From Nitrospiraceae bacterium (lineage in GTDB: Bacteria > Nitrospirota > Nitrospiria > Nitrospirales > UBA8639), in assembly GCA_020632635.1 (NCBI GenBank), contig JACKFE010000003.1:409538-473537 (forward strand): DNA of 64,000 bases. The letters run 5' to 3'. The stretch's first letter is position 1; every line of letters begins with the position of its first letter. This document shows, piece after piece, positions 1-9,117 of the stretch. Below the pieces are notes generated by a model. That model was not told the DNA's origin. It searched no databases and saw only the letters and a list, made by a program, of their open reading frames with translations. Both the position numbers and the translations under genes were made by a program.

Positions 1-1246
1 TGGCCTGCTCGGCCGCATCTTTGGCCACTCTTAAGGCATGAGTCCGTTCCTCGACGAGGTCCTGAAGAGTTTTTTGATGCACTTGCAATTCTCGCTCAAT
101 GGCTATCCGGTCCGTGATATCCCGCACAAAGGCACTGAAATGAACCGTCCCTTTTCCATGAATAGCTTGGATGGCCAACTCAATCGGAAACTCATGCCCA
201 GACCGATGTACCGCGTTGACTTCAATACGTTGATTGAGCACAGCCCCTTCCCCGGTGGTTAAATACCGGTGTAACCCTTGTTCATGAGCTTTCCGTTGCG
301 CTAACGGAATGATGGTTGTGGAGAGAAGGGTTCCCAGGACTTCCTGCTTGCTCCATCCAAACATTTTTTCGGCACGGGGATTCCATTCGGAAATACACCC
401 CCGGCTATCCATGGCAATAACGGCATCCAACGCACCTTCTACCATCAAGCGAATGTTCTCCTCCCGGTCTTGTAACTGCTGCGTTCGCTGCCGCACATGC
501 CGCTCGAGATCCAACGAGGACTTCCGCAAATGCCCAGTCACGAAAGCCACACCTCCTAACCCCACTCCAAGCAACCCCACCAACAGCGCAAACGTCCCGG
601 CCAACTGTTGGTGCATTTCCCCCGTGACCTCGTCCAACGATTGGGTCACCTCCAGCACCCCACGAACGTCCCCAATTTTCCAATCGTTTTTGGCAATTTC
701 CAAAGATTGATTATGGCAGTCCACGCAACTGTCATGCATAACATCGGCAATGGCATAGCGGATGACCCTGTGCCCCTGCTGCTCTTCAAATCGAAAAAAC
801 GGCTCATTGGGTCGTTGGCGAAGATGCTGAAGGGCGTCACGCTCAAACTCATCTTTAGGCCCCCCATCTTTTCGCCAAGGGAACGGATAATCGCTGTATA
901 ACCGAACCCGCTCAATCTGATGATGTTTGGGCAAACGTTCACCCAACATGACACTCAAGGTCACCGGCAACGGAATGGCCCCCGGATACGCTTGATAATC
1001 ATGTGCCACCCGAATGTTGGCCCCTTGAACCCGATCCACGACCTCTGAAGTATATAAGGCACGAAACTCCGACAAGGCATGGACATATCGGTTCGCATCC
1101 TGAACAGCCATTTTTTCCACGAGATACGTCGACAACGTATCCACATGCCACACCACGCCTAGAATCGCCACCGCAGCAATCATGCTCAGCACAAGCATGG
1201 TTCGTTCAAACAGCCAGCGTTTGAGTGAAATCAATATTTTATTCAT
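1..1246 (-). CDS. Membrane sensor protein with heme-type DUF3365 and PAS domains (C-terminus beyond window)
   Basis: The minus-strand frame is open from an ATG at 1246 to the left edge (415 residues seen). The visible protein has an N-terminal membrane segment (about 17-35), a periplasmic region ending in a c-type heme motif C174-V-D-C-H178, a second membrane segment (about 217-237), a coiled coil, a PAS domain (about 265-375) and the start of another coiled coil rich in E, R and A. This layout matches Tll0287-like/DUF3365 sensors, which bind heme c in the periplasm and sense redox state or gases. The kinase part is expected beyond the edge but is not seen. It follows fliA on the same strand after a 276-base gap, so it may be read from the flagellar block. 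It could instead be a diguanylate cyclase or chemoreceptor-like protein; the missing end decides. Confidence 0.8.
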   Translation of the reverse strand, partial: MNKILISLKRWLFERTMLVLSMIAAVAILGVVWHVDTLSTYLVEKMAVQDANRYVHALSEFRALYTSEVVDRVQGANIRVAHDYQAYPGAIPLPVTLSVMLGERLPKHHQIERVRLYSDYPFPWRKDGGPKDEFERDALQHLRQRPNEPFFRFEEQQGHRVIRYAIADVMHDSCVDCHNQSLEIAKNDWKIGDVRGVLEVTQSLDEVTGEMHQQLAGTFALLVGLLGVGLGGVAFVTGHLRKSSLDLERHVRQRTQQLQDREENIRLMVEGALDAVIAMDSRGCISEWNPRAEKMFGWSKQEVLGTLLSTTIIPLAQRKAHEQGLHRYLTTGEGAVLNQRIEVNAVHRSGHEFPIELAIQAIHGKGTVHFSAFVRDITDRIAIERELQVHQKTLQDLVEERTHALRVAKDAAEQA

Positions 1247-1522
1247 ATCGGGTTCAGGCCAATGTTCTCGAAGATTGGCCGGAAACGGTGCTTGATTTAC
1301 TCGCGACCGTCAGTGTCTCCTGAGACTGTTTGAGCATGACCAGAAACTCATGTTTAGGGGAACCACCGATCGCGGTCATTGCCCGAGGTAGGATTTTGGA
1401 GGTGGGAAAGATTTCCCTGAACAAGAAACCATCGTCAAGAGGGATAAGGGGACGAAGCACGTGTCTCAAACCTTCAAACCGTTTAGTACCGTGGCCCCGT
1501 CACCTGAAGCCATGCGCTCCGG

Positions 1523-2302
1523 TTACCGATCCAACCGGGAGTGAAGCAGAGCTTTCAGCCGGACCATGGCTTGAGCATGCAATTGGCAAATTCGTGATTC
1601 CGTCACACTCAATACCACGCCAATTTCCTTCATCGTCAATTCTTCAAAGTAATACAGCGTCAGCACCAGACGCTGACGTTCGGGCAGTCGTTCGATCGCC
1701 TCCACCAGAGCACGCCGGGCATCCTCCGAAACCAACGATTCGAGCGGCGTGAGTTGATCACGGTCAGCCAGCGCATCAAGAATCGGATGACTGTCCTCGT
1801 CATTGGTCCCCAGATCATCCAAACTCAACACCACCGAGCCTTTGGCCTGCAACAATGTTTCATCCACTTCATGAGGCTCCATGCCCAGCACCTCAGCCAG
1901 TTCCGCCTCGGACGGGGGACGGCCCTTTCGCTTGGTCCATTCGTTGGCCGCATGCTGAATTTTGCCGATGCGCTCCCGTAGGGACCGCGGCACCCAATCC
2001 ATCGCCCGGATTTCATCCAGCATGGCCCCACGAATACGAAATTCGGCATACGTACGAAATTTGATCTCTCTCGAAGGATCAAATTTGGTCATCGCATCCA
2101 ACAGACCGACCATCCCGGCACTCATCAAGTCTTCCACATTCAACCCGCTCGAGACCCGCATCGCTAACCGCATCGCCATATATTTGATGACCGGCAAAAA
2201 CTCCTGGATCAAATTTTCCCGCTCTTCCAGCGAAAGAGATAATTTCGTCGGAATCGCCGCCGTCGGTTTTGCCGGAGAGGCCGTCACTGGACCTTGTTTC
2301 AT
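1523..2302 (-). CDS. fliA: Flagellar RNA polymerase sigma factor FliA (sigma-28)
   Basis: 259 residues, the usual FliA length. Sigma region 2 (about 30-105) includes the segment SAGMVGLLDA and the stretch FRTYAEFRIRGAMLDEIRA typical of sigma-28. Region 3 follows at about 110-150, and region 4 near the C-terminus carries LPERQRLVLTLYYFEELT plus a helix-turn-helix. FliA directs core polymerase to late flagellar genes such as flagellin, stator and chemotaxis genes, none of which is in this window. It is the last recognised flagellar gene of the fliL-to-fliA block and starts 3 bases after the flhG stop, so it is very likely co-transcribed. No flgM anti-sigma gene was seen nearby. Confidence 0.97.
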   Translation of the reverse strand: MKQGPVTASPAKPTAAIPTKLSLSLEERENLIQEFLPVIKYMAMRLAMRVSSGLNVEDLMSAGMVGLLDAMTKFDPSREIKFRTYAEFRIRGAMLDEIRAMDWVPRSLRERIGKIQHAANEWTKRKGRPPSEAELAEVLGMEPHEVDETLLQAKGSVVLSLDDLGTNDEDSHPILDALADRDQLTPLESLVSEDARRALVEAIERLPERQRLVLTLYYFEELTMKEIGVVLSVTESRICQLHAQAMVRLKALLHSRLDR

Positions 2303-2305
2303 ACC

Positions 2306-3232
2306 TTATCCTTCCATGACAGTTTGGGTGGCAGCCATGGCCGCCGGCCCGAATAATTGAAATCCTCCTTGCCAGGAGGGGTCACCGGTCCATTGATGGA
2401 CGTGCGTCGCCAACGTGTGAAAAGCCCGGCTGGATGGGGCTCGCGGATAGAGATCACACACCGCACGTTGTTGCGTGACCGCCATCCCAATATAGTCATC
2501 CAGAGGGATACATCCCACGTAATCTAACCTCAACGTCAAAAAGCGATCGGTGACGAGACTAAACTTCCGAAAGACTTCTTTGCCCTCTTGCACATTCTTT
2601 GCCCGATTAATCAGCAGTCGAAATGACCGCAGGTGATAGCGTGTCGAGAGGATTTTCACCAGCGCGTACGCATCGGTTAACGAACTGGGATCCGGGGTCA
2701 CGACGATAAGCGTTTCGTGCGCCACGAGGCTGAAATAGAGAACGTTGGCCGAAATGCCCGCCGCGCAATCGATGCAAAGCAGATCCGGCGGATCCGGCAA
2801 TTGCAAAAATGCCGATTGCAGGTGCAATTGTTGCTCGTAATTGAGGTGGGAAAATTCCTGCCCCCCTGACGTCGCGGGCAAAATATGGATTCCGGCAGGC
2901 CCCGGCGTCAGCACCTGGCTCAAACGTTGATGGCCGGAAAGCACATCCTCAATGGTATATTTGGGGGTCACACCCAACACGATATCCACATTTCCCAACG
3001 CTAAGTCCGCGTCCATCACCAACACTTTTCGGCCTTGCCGTGCGGATGCCACGGCCAAATTCACCACCACATTGGTTTTTCCGACGCCACCTTTGCCGGA
3101 ACTGACCGCGACGACTTGAACTTTGGACATGGGTCCGAGGGCAGGTGGATTCATGGCCTGGCGAAGTCCGGTCGCCTGATCCGGCCTTGAGCCATGCAGA
3201 GTCGGCATGATCACCGCCCCTTGACCATTCAT
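2306..3232 (-). CDS. flhG: Flagellar number regulator FlhG (MinD-like ATPase)
   Basis: 308-residue MinD/ParA-family ATPase. It has the deviant Walker A SGKGGVGKT (about 45-53) with the signature lysine, then DADLALGNVD (about 74-83) and a switch II region around CIDCAAGIS. FlhG limits flagellar number and works with FlhF at the cell pole, which fits a polar flagellum. The start overlaps the end of flhF by 4 bases, indicating translational coupling. A methionine at residue 35 just before the ATPase fold (MSKVQVVAV) is a possible alternative start. The preceding N-terminal arm is where FlhG proteins carry a motif that stimulates FlhF, so I keep the longer form. Confidence 0.95.
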   Translation of the reverse strand: MNGQGAVIMPTLHGSRPDQATGLRQAMNPPALGPMSKVQVVAVSSGKGGVGKTNVVVNLAVASARQGRKVLVMDADLALGNVDIVLGVTPKYTIEDVLSGHQRLSQVLTPGPAGIHILPATSGGQEFSHLNYEQQLHLQSAFLQLPDPPDLLCIDCAAGISANVLYFSLVAHETLIVVTPDPSSLTDAYALVKILSTRYHLRSFRLLINRAKNVQEGKEVFRKFSLVTDRFLTLRLDYVGCIPLDDYIGMAVTQQRAVCDLYPRAPSSRAFHTLATHVHQWTGDPSWQGGFQLFGPAAMAATQTVMEG

Positions 3233-4569
3233 TGGCGACCTCCGCCCACACCGGCCAGGGACGGAGACGGAGGGATGCCCAACCCTTCCCCACGAATCAG
3301 TTCGACCAAGCGCCTACGGGTCGCGACTTCCAAGTCTTCCGGAACCCGTTGGCCGGCGGACAGAAATGAGACCGGAATGCCCGCCTGCGACAGGACATTA
3401 AACAAGGCCCCGTAGGTCGAGACCTCATCCAATTTGGTCCAAATGATTCGATGAATGGGCAAGGACTGATACCGTCGGACGACCTCCATCAGACCGGACT
3501 CAGCCACGGGCGCGGCCAAGACCAGGTGATTCTCCAGTTTGAGTCGTCCCCGATTCAGCGTCAGTAATTCATCATAGCCCGCTTGATCACGCGGGCTCCG
3601 CCCTGCCGTATCGATTAAAATATAATCGGCATGTTCATGCCGGTGAACACAATCCAACAAATCCTGGGGCGAGACGGCCACTTCCAGGGGGATTTTCAGG
3701 ATTTTGGCATACACGCGTAATTGTTCCACCGCCGCGACGCGATACGTATCCAGCGTGATTAAGACCGTTTTACAGTCTGGTTGCTGTTGGCGGGCCATCC
3801 CGGCTAATTTCGCCACCGTCGTGGTTTTCCCAACTCCGGTGGGTCCCACCAGCATCATGATTTTTTGCTCATGGGTCTTGCCCAATCCGGTCCCCGGTGC
3901 GGAAAGCGCCTGTTCCATCCGATCCACTATGAGATCTTTCACCATATCCCGATTGCCAATGTTCACGGTCCCCAGGGTTTCCACGATGGACCGGAGCAGA
4001 TCATGCGCGATCTGAGCGTTCACACCATGAGCCACCAAGCCCTGATAATCTTCCATCAATCCCCCGGGCAATCCATCCACGCGTTTTCGCAACCGATGTT
4101 CCAAGGCCTCCCCGACCACAATGCGCAGACCTTCCAGTTCATGACGGAGGGGACCCAAGACCCGCTCGGGGTCACGCTGTTCCTCGCGCAACCGGCGAAT
4201 CTCTTCCCGCATCTCCTGCATTTGCTCTTTCATCGGATCCAAGGCCGTGGCGACTTTTAATTGTTCACGGAAGTTGGCATCCGGATCAGGTTCGACAGGC
4301 TGGAACGCCGGTTTGGGTTTTTCCAGCGGGGCCGAGGCTTTCCTTAACGCGGCCAATGCGGCCAGAGATTGCTTCCGTGGAGCCTCGGCTTGTTGAGTTT
4401 GATCCACCGCCGCCGTCACCTCCACCATGGATTGACTCATCAATCCAAACAGTCCCCCGCCTTTTTGGACTCGCCGGGACGAGACGATGACCGCATCCGG
4501 CCCTAACTCGGCTTTGACCGCTTGGAGGGCCTCTTGTAACGTGAGTGCTTCAAACCGTTTCAGCTTCAT
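3229..4569 (-). CDS. flhF: Signal-recognition-type GTPase FlhF
   Basis: 446 residues. It has the FlhF layout: a basic N-terminal B domain starting MKLKRFEALTLQEAL, a proline- and charge-rich linker with a predicted coiled coil (about 100-135), then the SRP-type NG domain with P-loop GPTGVGKT (about 242-249), DTAGRSPRDQ and TKLDE. FlhF recruits early flagellar parts to the cell pole. The start lies 20 bases inside the end of flhA and its stop overlaps the flhG start, so flhA, flhF and flhG are tightly linked. Together flhF and flhG argue for a polar or lophotrichous flagellar arrangement. Confidence 0.97.
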   Translation of the reverse strand: MKLKRFEALTLQEALQAVKAELGPDAVIVSSRRVQKGGGLFGLMSQSMVEVTAAVDQTQQAEAPRKQSLAALAALRKASAPLEKPKPAFQPVEPDPDANFREQLKVATALDPMKEQMQEMREEIRRLREEQRDPERVLGPLRHELEGLRIVVGEALEHRLRKRVDGLPGGLMEDYQGLVAHGVNAQIAHDLLRSIVETLGTVNIGNRDMVKDLIVDRMEQALSAPGTGLGKTHEQKIMMLVGPTGVGKTTTVAKLAGMARQQQPDCKTVLITLDTYRVAAVEQLRVYAKILKIPLEVAVSPQDLLDCVHRHEHADYILIDTAGRSPRDQAGYDELLTLNRGRLKLENHLVLAAPVAESGLMEVVRRYQSLPIHRIIWTKLDEVSTYGALFNVLSQAGIPVSFLSAGQRVPEDLEVATRRRLVELIRGEGLGIPPSPSLAGVGGGRQ

Positions 4570-6655
4570 GTGGCAACCTCACAACTTCGATAGCTTGAAT
4601 TTTAACTTTCGGATCCAACTCATTCGGTGAAAGCACCGCCAAAGCATGAATCCCCGGCGAAATAACCCGAAACAATTGGGACCGGATGGACTGCGAACAC
4701 AACAACACCGGTTGGTATCCTTGCCCCACGACTCGATCAATGGCCTGGCGCATGGACGTCACGACTTGATTCAGAAGGCTGGGAGGCAACCCTCCACCTT
4801 CGTTTCCGTGTGGTTTCATCGTTTCGGTCAATCGCCGGTCCAACGCCGGATCCAGGCTAATGACCTGGACCACTCCCTCTTCATTCATGTATTGATGCGA
4901 AATCGTTCTGGACAAATTTTGCCGGGCATATTCCGTCAGGGTGTCAGGATCCTTACTCTGCATGGTGTAATCCGCAACAGCCTCCAAGATCGACCGCAAA
5001 TCACGAATAGAAACCCGTTCTCGTAAGAGATTCTTGAGGATTCGCACGACTGAACCAAGTGTTAATTGAGCCGGAATCAAATCATCCACCACCTTGGGAT
5101 ACGTCTTGGCCAAGTTATCCAGCAAATTCTGGACCTCCTGACGACCAAGCAATTCGTGCCCATTGGATTTAATGATCTCCGTCAAATGCGTGGCAATAAT
5201 GGCGGGGCCATCCACCACGGTATACCCATCCATTTGGGCCCGTTCTTTTTCCGTTGGGGCAATCCATAAGGCCGGCAACCCGAAACAGGGATCTTTCCCC
5301 GGCTTCCCCTCCAAGCCTTTTCTGGCATGACCGGGATTAATGGCCAACACATGGCGGGGCAACAACTCGCCCTTCGCCACCTGAATGCCCTTGAGCAAAA
5401 TACTGTACTCATGAGGTTTTAATTGCAGGTTGTCCCGGATATGGACCGAAGGCACCACGAAACCCAAATCCAATGCCGTTTGCCGGCGAATGGACCGGAT
5501 CCGCTCCAGAAGTTCCCCCCCCTGGGCCTGATCCACAAGGCCCACCAGCCCATATCCCACATGCAATTCCAACAAATCCGGCGGAGTGATGGAATCGATA
5601 TTGTCGGTGGCTGCCGTTCCCGCTTTTTCTTTCTGTTGCTCGGCTGGCTTGGGATGGATCGCTTCCTGTTTGCGTTGCCACAACTTATACGCCAACGCCG
5701 CCGTAAAACTGGCCAGGGATAAAAATGCGAAATGGGGCAATCCTGGGAGAAAGCCCATGAAAAACAGCATCCCGGATACCGCAGCCACCAGTTGCGGATT
5801 GAAGAAAATTTGCTCCGTGAGGTCGCGCCCGAGGCTGGTCGTGGTAGAAACCCGGGTAATAATAATACCGGCCGCCGTGGACATAATCAGCGCCGGGATC
5901 TGCGCCACAATGGCATCTCCCACGGTCAACAACGTAAACCGTTTCGCCGCCTCGACAAAGGACATGTTATGTTCCAGAACTCCGATAGCCAATCCACCCA
6001 AGACATTGATGAAAATAATCATGAGGGCGGCCATGGCATCCCCGCGCACAAATTTACTGGCACCGTCCATGGACCCGTAAAAGTCCGCTTCCTGTGCAAT
6101 CAGTTCCCGTCGCTTTCGGGCTTCCGTCTCATCAATAATCCCAGCATTCAAGTCCGCATCGATGCTCATCTGCCGTCCCGGCATCGCATCCAAGGTAAAT
6201 CGCGCCGCCACCTCGGCAATGCGGGTCGCGCCTTTGGTGATGACGACAAAATTAATAATGACCAAAATCGAAAAGACCACGATGCCTACGGCGTAGTTTC
6301 CCCCAACGACAAATTCGCCAAATACACGGATCACTTCTCCCGCCGCTGCGGGACCGGTATTGCCATGTAAGAGAATGGCCCGTGTTGAGGCAATATTCAG
6401 GGCCAGACGAAAGAGGGTGGTCAGCAACAACACCGAGGGAAAGACCGAGAACTCCACCGGCCGCCCGGCATGCATGGTCACCAACAAAATCAGCAACGCC
6501 AACGTGATACTAAAGGACAGAAAGAGGTCCAATAAAAACGACGGCAAGGGAATCAGCATCACCAGAAGCAACCCAATCACACCGACGGGCAAGAGCACAT
6601 CCCCGAAATGGGCTGGCGTCAAATCGGCTTTCAACTGTTTTGAATTAATGTCCAT
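4550..6655 (-). CDS. flhA: Flagellar type III export gate protein FlhA
   Basis: 701 residues, normal for FlhA. The N-terminal half has about eight hydrophobic segments (roughly 20-330). The FHIPEP family signature is clear: RIAEVAARFTLDAMPGRQMS followed by DADLNAG. The C-terminal half is the soluble cytoplasmic domain that docks chaperone-substrate complexes and is joined by a charged linker (QRKQEAIHPKPAEQQKEKAG). FlhA is the proton-driven core of the flagellar export gate with FlhB, FliP, FliQ and FliR, all encoded just upstream. It is separated from flhB by 128 bases, which contain a 9-base inverted repeat (6722-6730 with 6762-6770) but no strong terminator. Confidence 0.97.
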   Translation of the reverse strand: MDINSKQLKADLTPAHFGDVLLPVGVIGLLLVMLIPLPSFLLDLFLSFSITLALLILLVTMHAGRPVEFSVFPSVLLLTTLFRLALNIASTRAILLHGNTGPAAAGEVIRVFGEFVVGGNYAVGIVVFSILVIINFVVITKGATRIAEVAARFTLDAMPGRQMSIDADLNAGIIDETEARKRRELIAQEADFYGSMDGASKFVRGDAMAALMIIFINVLGGLAIGVLEHNMSFVEAAKRFTLLTVGDAIVAQIPALIMSTAAGIIITRVSTTTSLGRDLTEQIFFNPQLVAAVSGMLFFMGFLPGLPHFAFLSLASFTAALAYKLWQRKQEAIHPKPAEQQKEKAGTAATDNIDSITPPDLLELHVGYGLVGLVDQAQGGELLERIRSIRRQTALDLGFVVPSVHIRDNLQLKPHEYSILLKGIQVAKGELLPRHVLAINPGHARKGLEGKPGKDPCFGLPALWIAPTEKERAQMDGYTVVDGPAIIATHLTEIIKSNGHELLGRQEVQNLLDNLAKTYPKVVDDLIPAQLTLGSVVRILKNLLRERVSIRDLRSILEAVADYTMQSKDPDTLTEYARQNLSRTISHQYMNEEGVVQVISLDPALDRRLTETMKPHGNEGGGLPPSLLNQVVTSMRQAIDRVVGQGYQPVLLCSQSIRSQLFRVISPGIHALAVLSPNELDPKVKIQAIEVVRLPHEAETV

Positions 6656-6783
6656 GTTGGGGCTGCCTGTTAAACGGTCTTGGGCACCATCGCTCCGGAT
6701 TTCTCAAATGAGACCTGAACGGTCAGGAGACAGAACGAACATGGTCCGAATCCTCCCTTATTCTCCTGACACATTCCTGCCTC

Positions 6784-7863
6784 CTACCCTGTTCCTTCAT
6801 GCATTCGTTTCAACCGATAGACATATGCCAGCACCTCGGCTGCAGCTTGATAGAGCGTATGCGGGACTTGTTGCCCTACCTTGACGGCCTTAAACAACCC
6901 ACGGGCCAAACTTTTATTCTCGACAATGGGCACACCTGCATGCCTGGCGATTTGCTTGATTTTTTCCGCCACAAATCCCGCCCCTTTGGCCACCATCACC
7001 GGCGCATCCATCTTTCCGGTCTCATACCGCAAGGCCACCGCCAAATGAGTGGGGTTCGTAATCACCACATCCGCCTTGGCCACAGCCTGTAACATGCGCT
7101 GCCGGGAACGCTCGCGTTGCAAACTCAAGCGCCGTGATCTGACCTGCGGGTCCCCTTCTACCGATTTGGATTCATCCTTGACCTCCTGTTTGGTCATCTT
7201 CATATCTTCCATGTACTGCCATCGTTGATAGATAAAATCCAGGATGGCCAACAAGAGCAAGGCTCCGCCTACCGACATCACAATTTTCCAAACCAGTCCC
7301 CACACCCCGGAAAATGCGTCAACAAGGTTCAGGAGTGAGAACTGAAGAATTTGGGGCATCTCCCGCGACAGAATGAAGTAAATAATTCCGCCGATTCCTC
7401 CCAATTTGAGAAGGGACTTCAATAAATCCACCGAACCTTTAAGCGAAAAAATACGTTTCAGGCCGTTTTTCGGATTGAGTTTTTCAGGTTTGGGTTGGAG
7501 CGCTTCCCCGACCCACAATGGCCCGGTTTGAATCAGCAAGGATCCGACCGCCAACAGTGCCACCACCAATCCAAACGGTAACATTGGCAGAAAAATCTCT
7601 TCGGTAATGTCCCTCATCAGTGCATGCAAGGTGGACGGCGTCAGCTGGAACGTACCAACACTCTCAAACCAGTTTCGTTGATATTGGCTCAAATGCCACA
7701 AGGCAGGAGGAGCCCAGAGTGACAGCAGACCGACCCCTCCGACCAGAACAACCAAGGGAGGAAGTTCTCGCGTCATCGGAACTTGCCCTTTGCGCCGGGC
7801 TTCTTCCAGGCGCCGTCCACTCGGTTGTTCTGATTTTTCCGACCCGTCTTGGTTTTCAGCCAT
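6784..7863 (-). CDS. flhB: Flagellar export switch protein FlhB
   Basis: 359 residues. It has four hydrophobic segments in the N-terminal half, followed by a cytoplasmic domain with the self-cleavage motif NPTH at about 270-273 (sequence VITNPTHLAVALRY). FlhB switches export from rod/hook subunits to filament subunits after this cleavage. The N-terminus MAENQDGSEKSEQPSGRRLE is the family's usual charged start, with the conserved EEARRKGQV. The first 8 bases overlap the end of fliR, so the two are translationally coupled. Confidence 0.97.
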   Translation of the reverse strand: MAENQDGSEKSEQPSGRRLEEARRKGQVPMTRELPPLVVLVGGVGLLSLWAPPALWHLSQYQRNWFESVGTFQLTPSTLHALMRDITEEIFLPMLPFGLVVALLAVGSLLIQTGPLWVGEALQPKPEKLNPKNGLKRIFSLKGSVDLLKSLLKLGGIGGIIYFILSREMPQILQFSLLNLVDAFSGVWGLVWKIVMSVGGALLLLAILDFIYQRWQYMEDMKMTKQEVKDESKSVEGDPQVRSRRLSLQRERSRQRMLQAVAKADVVITNPTHLAVALRYETGKMDAPVMVAKGAGFVAEKIKQIARHAGVPIVENKSLARGLFKAVKVGQQVPHTLYQAAAEVLAYVYRLKRMHEGTG

Positions 7864-8641
7864 GCCCTAATTCCTGCAACAAATTCCACAGAAGTGTTTC
7901 CAGCCCAACCAGCCACCCTTGAAACACAAACGTGACAAACGGCAAGCCCAACCCCAACACCAACAATCCGATGGAGATCGTGATCGGGAAACTCGTCATG
8001 AGAATATTCATTTGAGGAACCAAACGGCCCAGGAGGCCCAGGCTGACATGAATGAGAAATGTCGCCGCCATCACGGGAAAGGCTAACTTCAGTCCCATTT
8101 CAAAGGATTGCTGAAACGCCTCGGCCACACTATCCAACAAGGGCCCACTCAGATGGGCCCCAAACGGAGGAATCAGTTGAAAACTACTGCCCAACGCCAA
8201 CAAGACCAGATGATGACCGTCCACCGAAAAATACAGCAGGGTGGCCAACATCGTGAGTAATTGTCCGAAAACCGGAGTCTCGACCTGCGTCACGGGATCC
8301 AAAACACCGGCCATGGCAAACCCCACCTGAAATCCCATGACGCTTCCCGCCAGTTCGACGGCTGACATAAGCAACCGGGTTGCCAGGCCTAAGACCAACC
8401 CGATAAAGACTTCGGCTGATAGCGCAATCACCATGTTGCTCGGTTCCAGCCAATTTTTTGGAAGGGAGAAGGTCACCACCGGGGTGACCGCCAAGGCCAT
8501 CAAGGTCGCCAGTCCGATTTTGATGCGAGGAGGCACGGAGCGTCCGCCAATAAGCGGTAAGGCGGAAAGAATGGCCGCAATCCGGACCAGAACTACCAGA
8601 TACTGCCAAATGTGTTGAAACGCGAACTCCCAGTGAAACAC
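7856..8641 (-). CDS. fliR: Flagellar export gate protein FliR
   Basis: 261 residues, an integral membrane protein with about six hydrophobic helices, as in FliR. The N-terminal segment has the family-like pattern LVVLVRIAAILSALPLIGG and PPRIKIGLATLMALAV; the middle contains GFQVGFAMAGVLDP. FliR joins FliP and FliQ to form the export channel in the basal body. It overlaps flhB by 8 bases. A 132-base gap separates it from fliQ upstream; I saw no clear promoter or terminator in that gap. Confidence 0.95.
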   Translation of the reverse strand: MFHWEFAFQHIWQYLVVLVRIAAILSALPLIGGRSVPPRIKIGLATLMALAVTPVVTFSLPKNWLEPSNMVIALSAEVFIGLVLGLATRLLMSAVELAGSVMGFQVGFAMAGVLDPVTQVETPVFGQLLTMLATLLYFSVDGHHLVLLALGSSFQLIPPFGAHLSGPLLDSVAEAFQQSFEMGLKLAFPVMAATFLIHVSLGLLGRLVPQMNILMTSFPITISIGLLVLGLGLPFVTFVFQGWLVGLETLLWNLLQELGHG

Positions 8642-8773
8642 GGAAGATTATTCTCCCTCATGCCATCAGAAAACGATCGGACGAATTAGAAATGAACGGG
8701 GTGAAGCCGGAACACTTTTGCTTGCATGCCTTCCCGGCTTGTCCATGGTGTCTCTTGCACCCTCGACTCCTAT

Positions 8774-9043
8774 TTAGCGGATATGATTATGAAAATCGCC
8801 CCAGATATCGGTCATAAACCCCACGATAATTTGCAGCATCCAGGGAAAGGCCAGGAGCAACACCAGAAACATGGTTACAATTTTTGGCAAAAAGGTCAGC
8901 GTCGCTTCATTGATTTGAGTCATCGCCTGAAAGGCACTCACCATCAACCCTACGACCAATCCCAGAATCAACATGGGTCCGGCCACAAGCAAAATCGTTT
9001 CAATGGCTTCCCGACCGATACCAACGACTCCATCAGGTGTCAT
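8774..9043 (-). CDS. fliQ: Flagellar export gate protein FliQ
   Basis: 89 residues with two hydrophobic helices separated by a short loop (ATLTFLPKIVTM), the typical size and shape of FliQ. Residues such as ETILLVAGPMLILGLVVGL and the SAFQAMTQINEATL stretch match the family. FliQ packs around the FliP/FliR core of the export gate. It lies between fliP and fliR in the usual order, with 74 bases to fliP upstream. Confidence 0.95.
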   Translation of the reverse strand: MTPDGVVGIGREAIETILLVAGPMLILGLVVGLMVSAFQAMTQINEATLTFLPKIVTMFLVLLLAFPWMLQIIVGFMTDIWGDFHNHIR

Positions 9044-9117
9044 CTGCCTTCACCGTTCCTCATGGTTGCCCTTACCTGACAAATATCTCTTGCTCCCATC
9101 TTTTTTCTCTGACGGCC

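Noticed and set aside
1254..1469. Minus-strand frame of 71 residues between fliA and the heme sensor
   Set aside because: It starts at a TTG without a ribosome site, has an in-frame stop shortly upstream and no recognisable pattern. The gap more likely holds leader sequence for the sensor.
6722..6770. Nine-base inverted repeat between flhA and flhB considered as a terminator
   Set aside because: The loop is 31 bases and no T-run follows on either strand.
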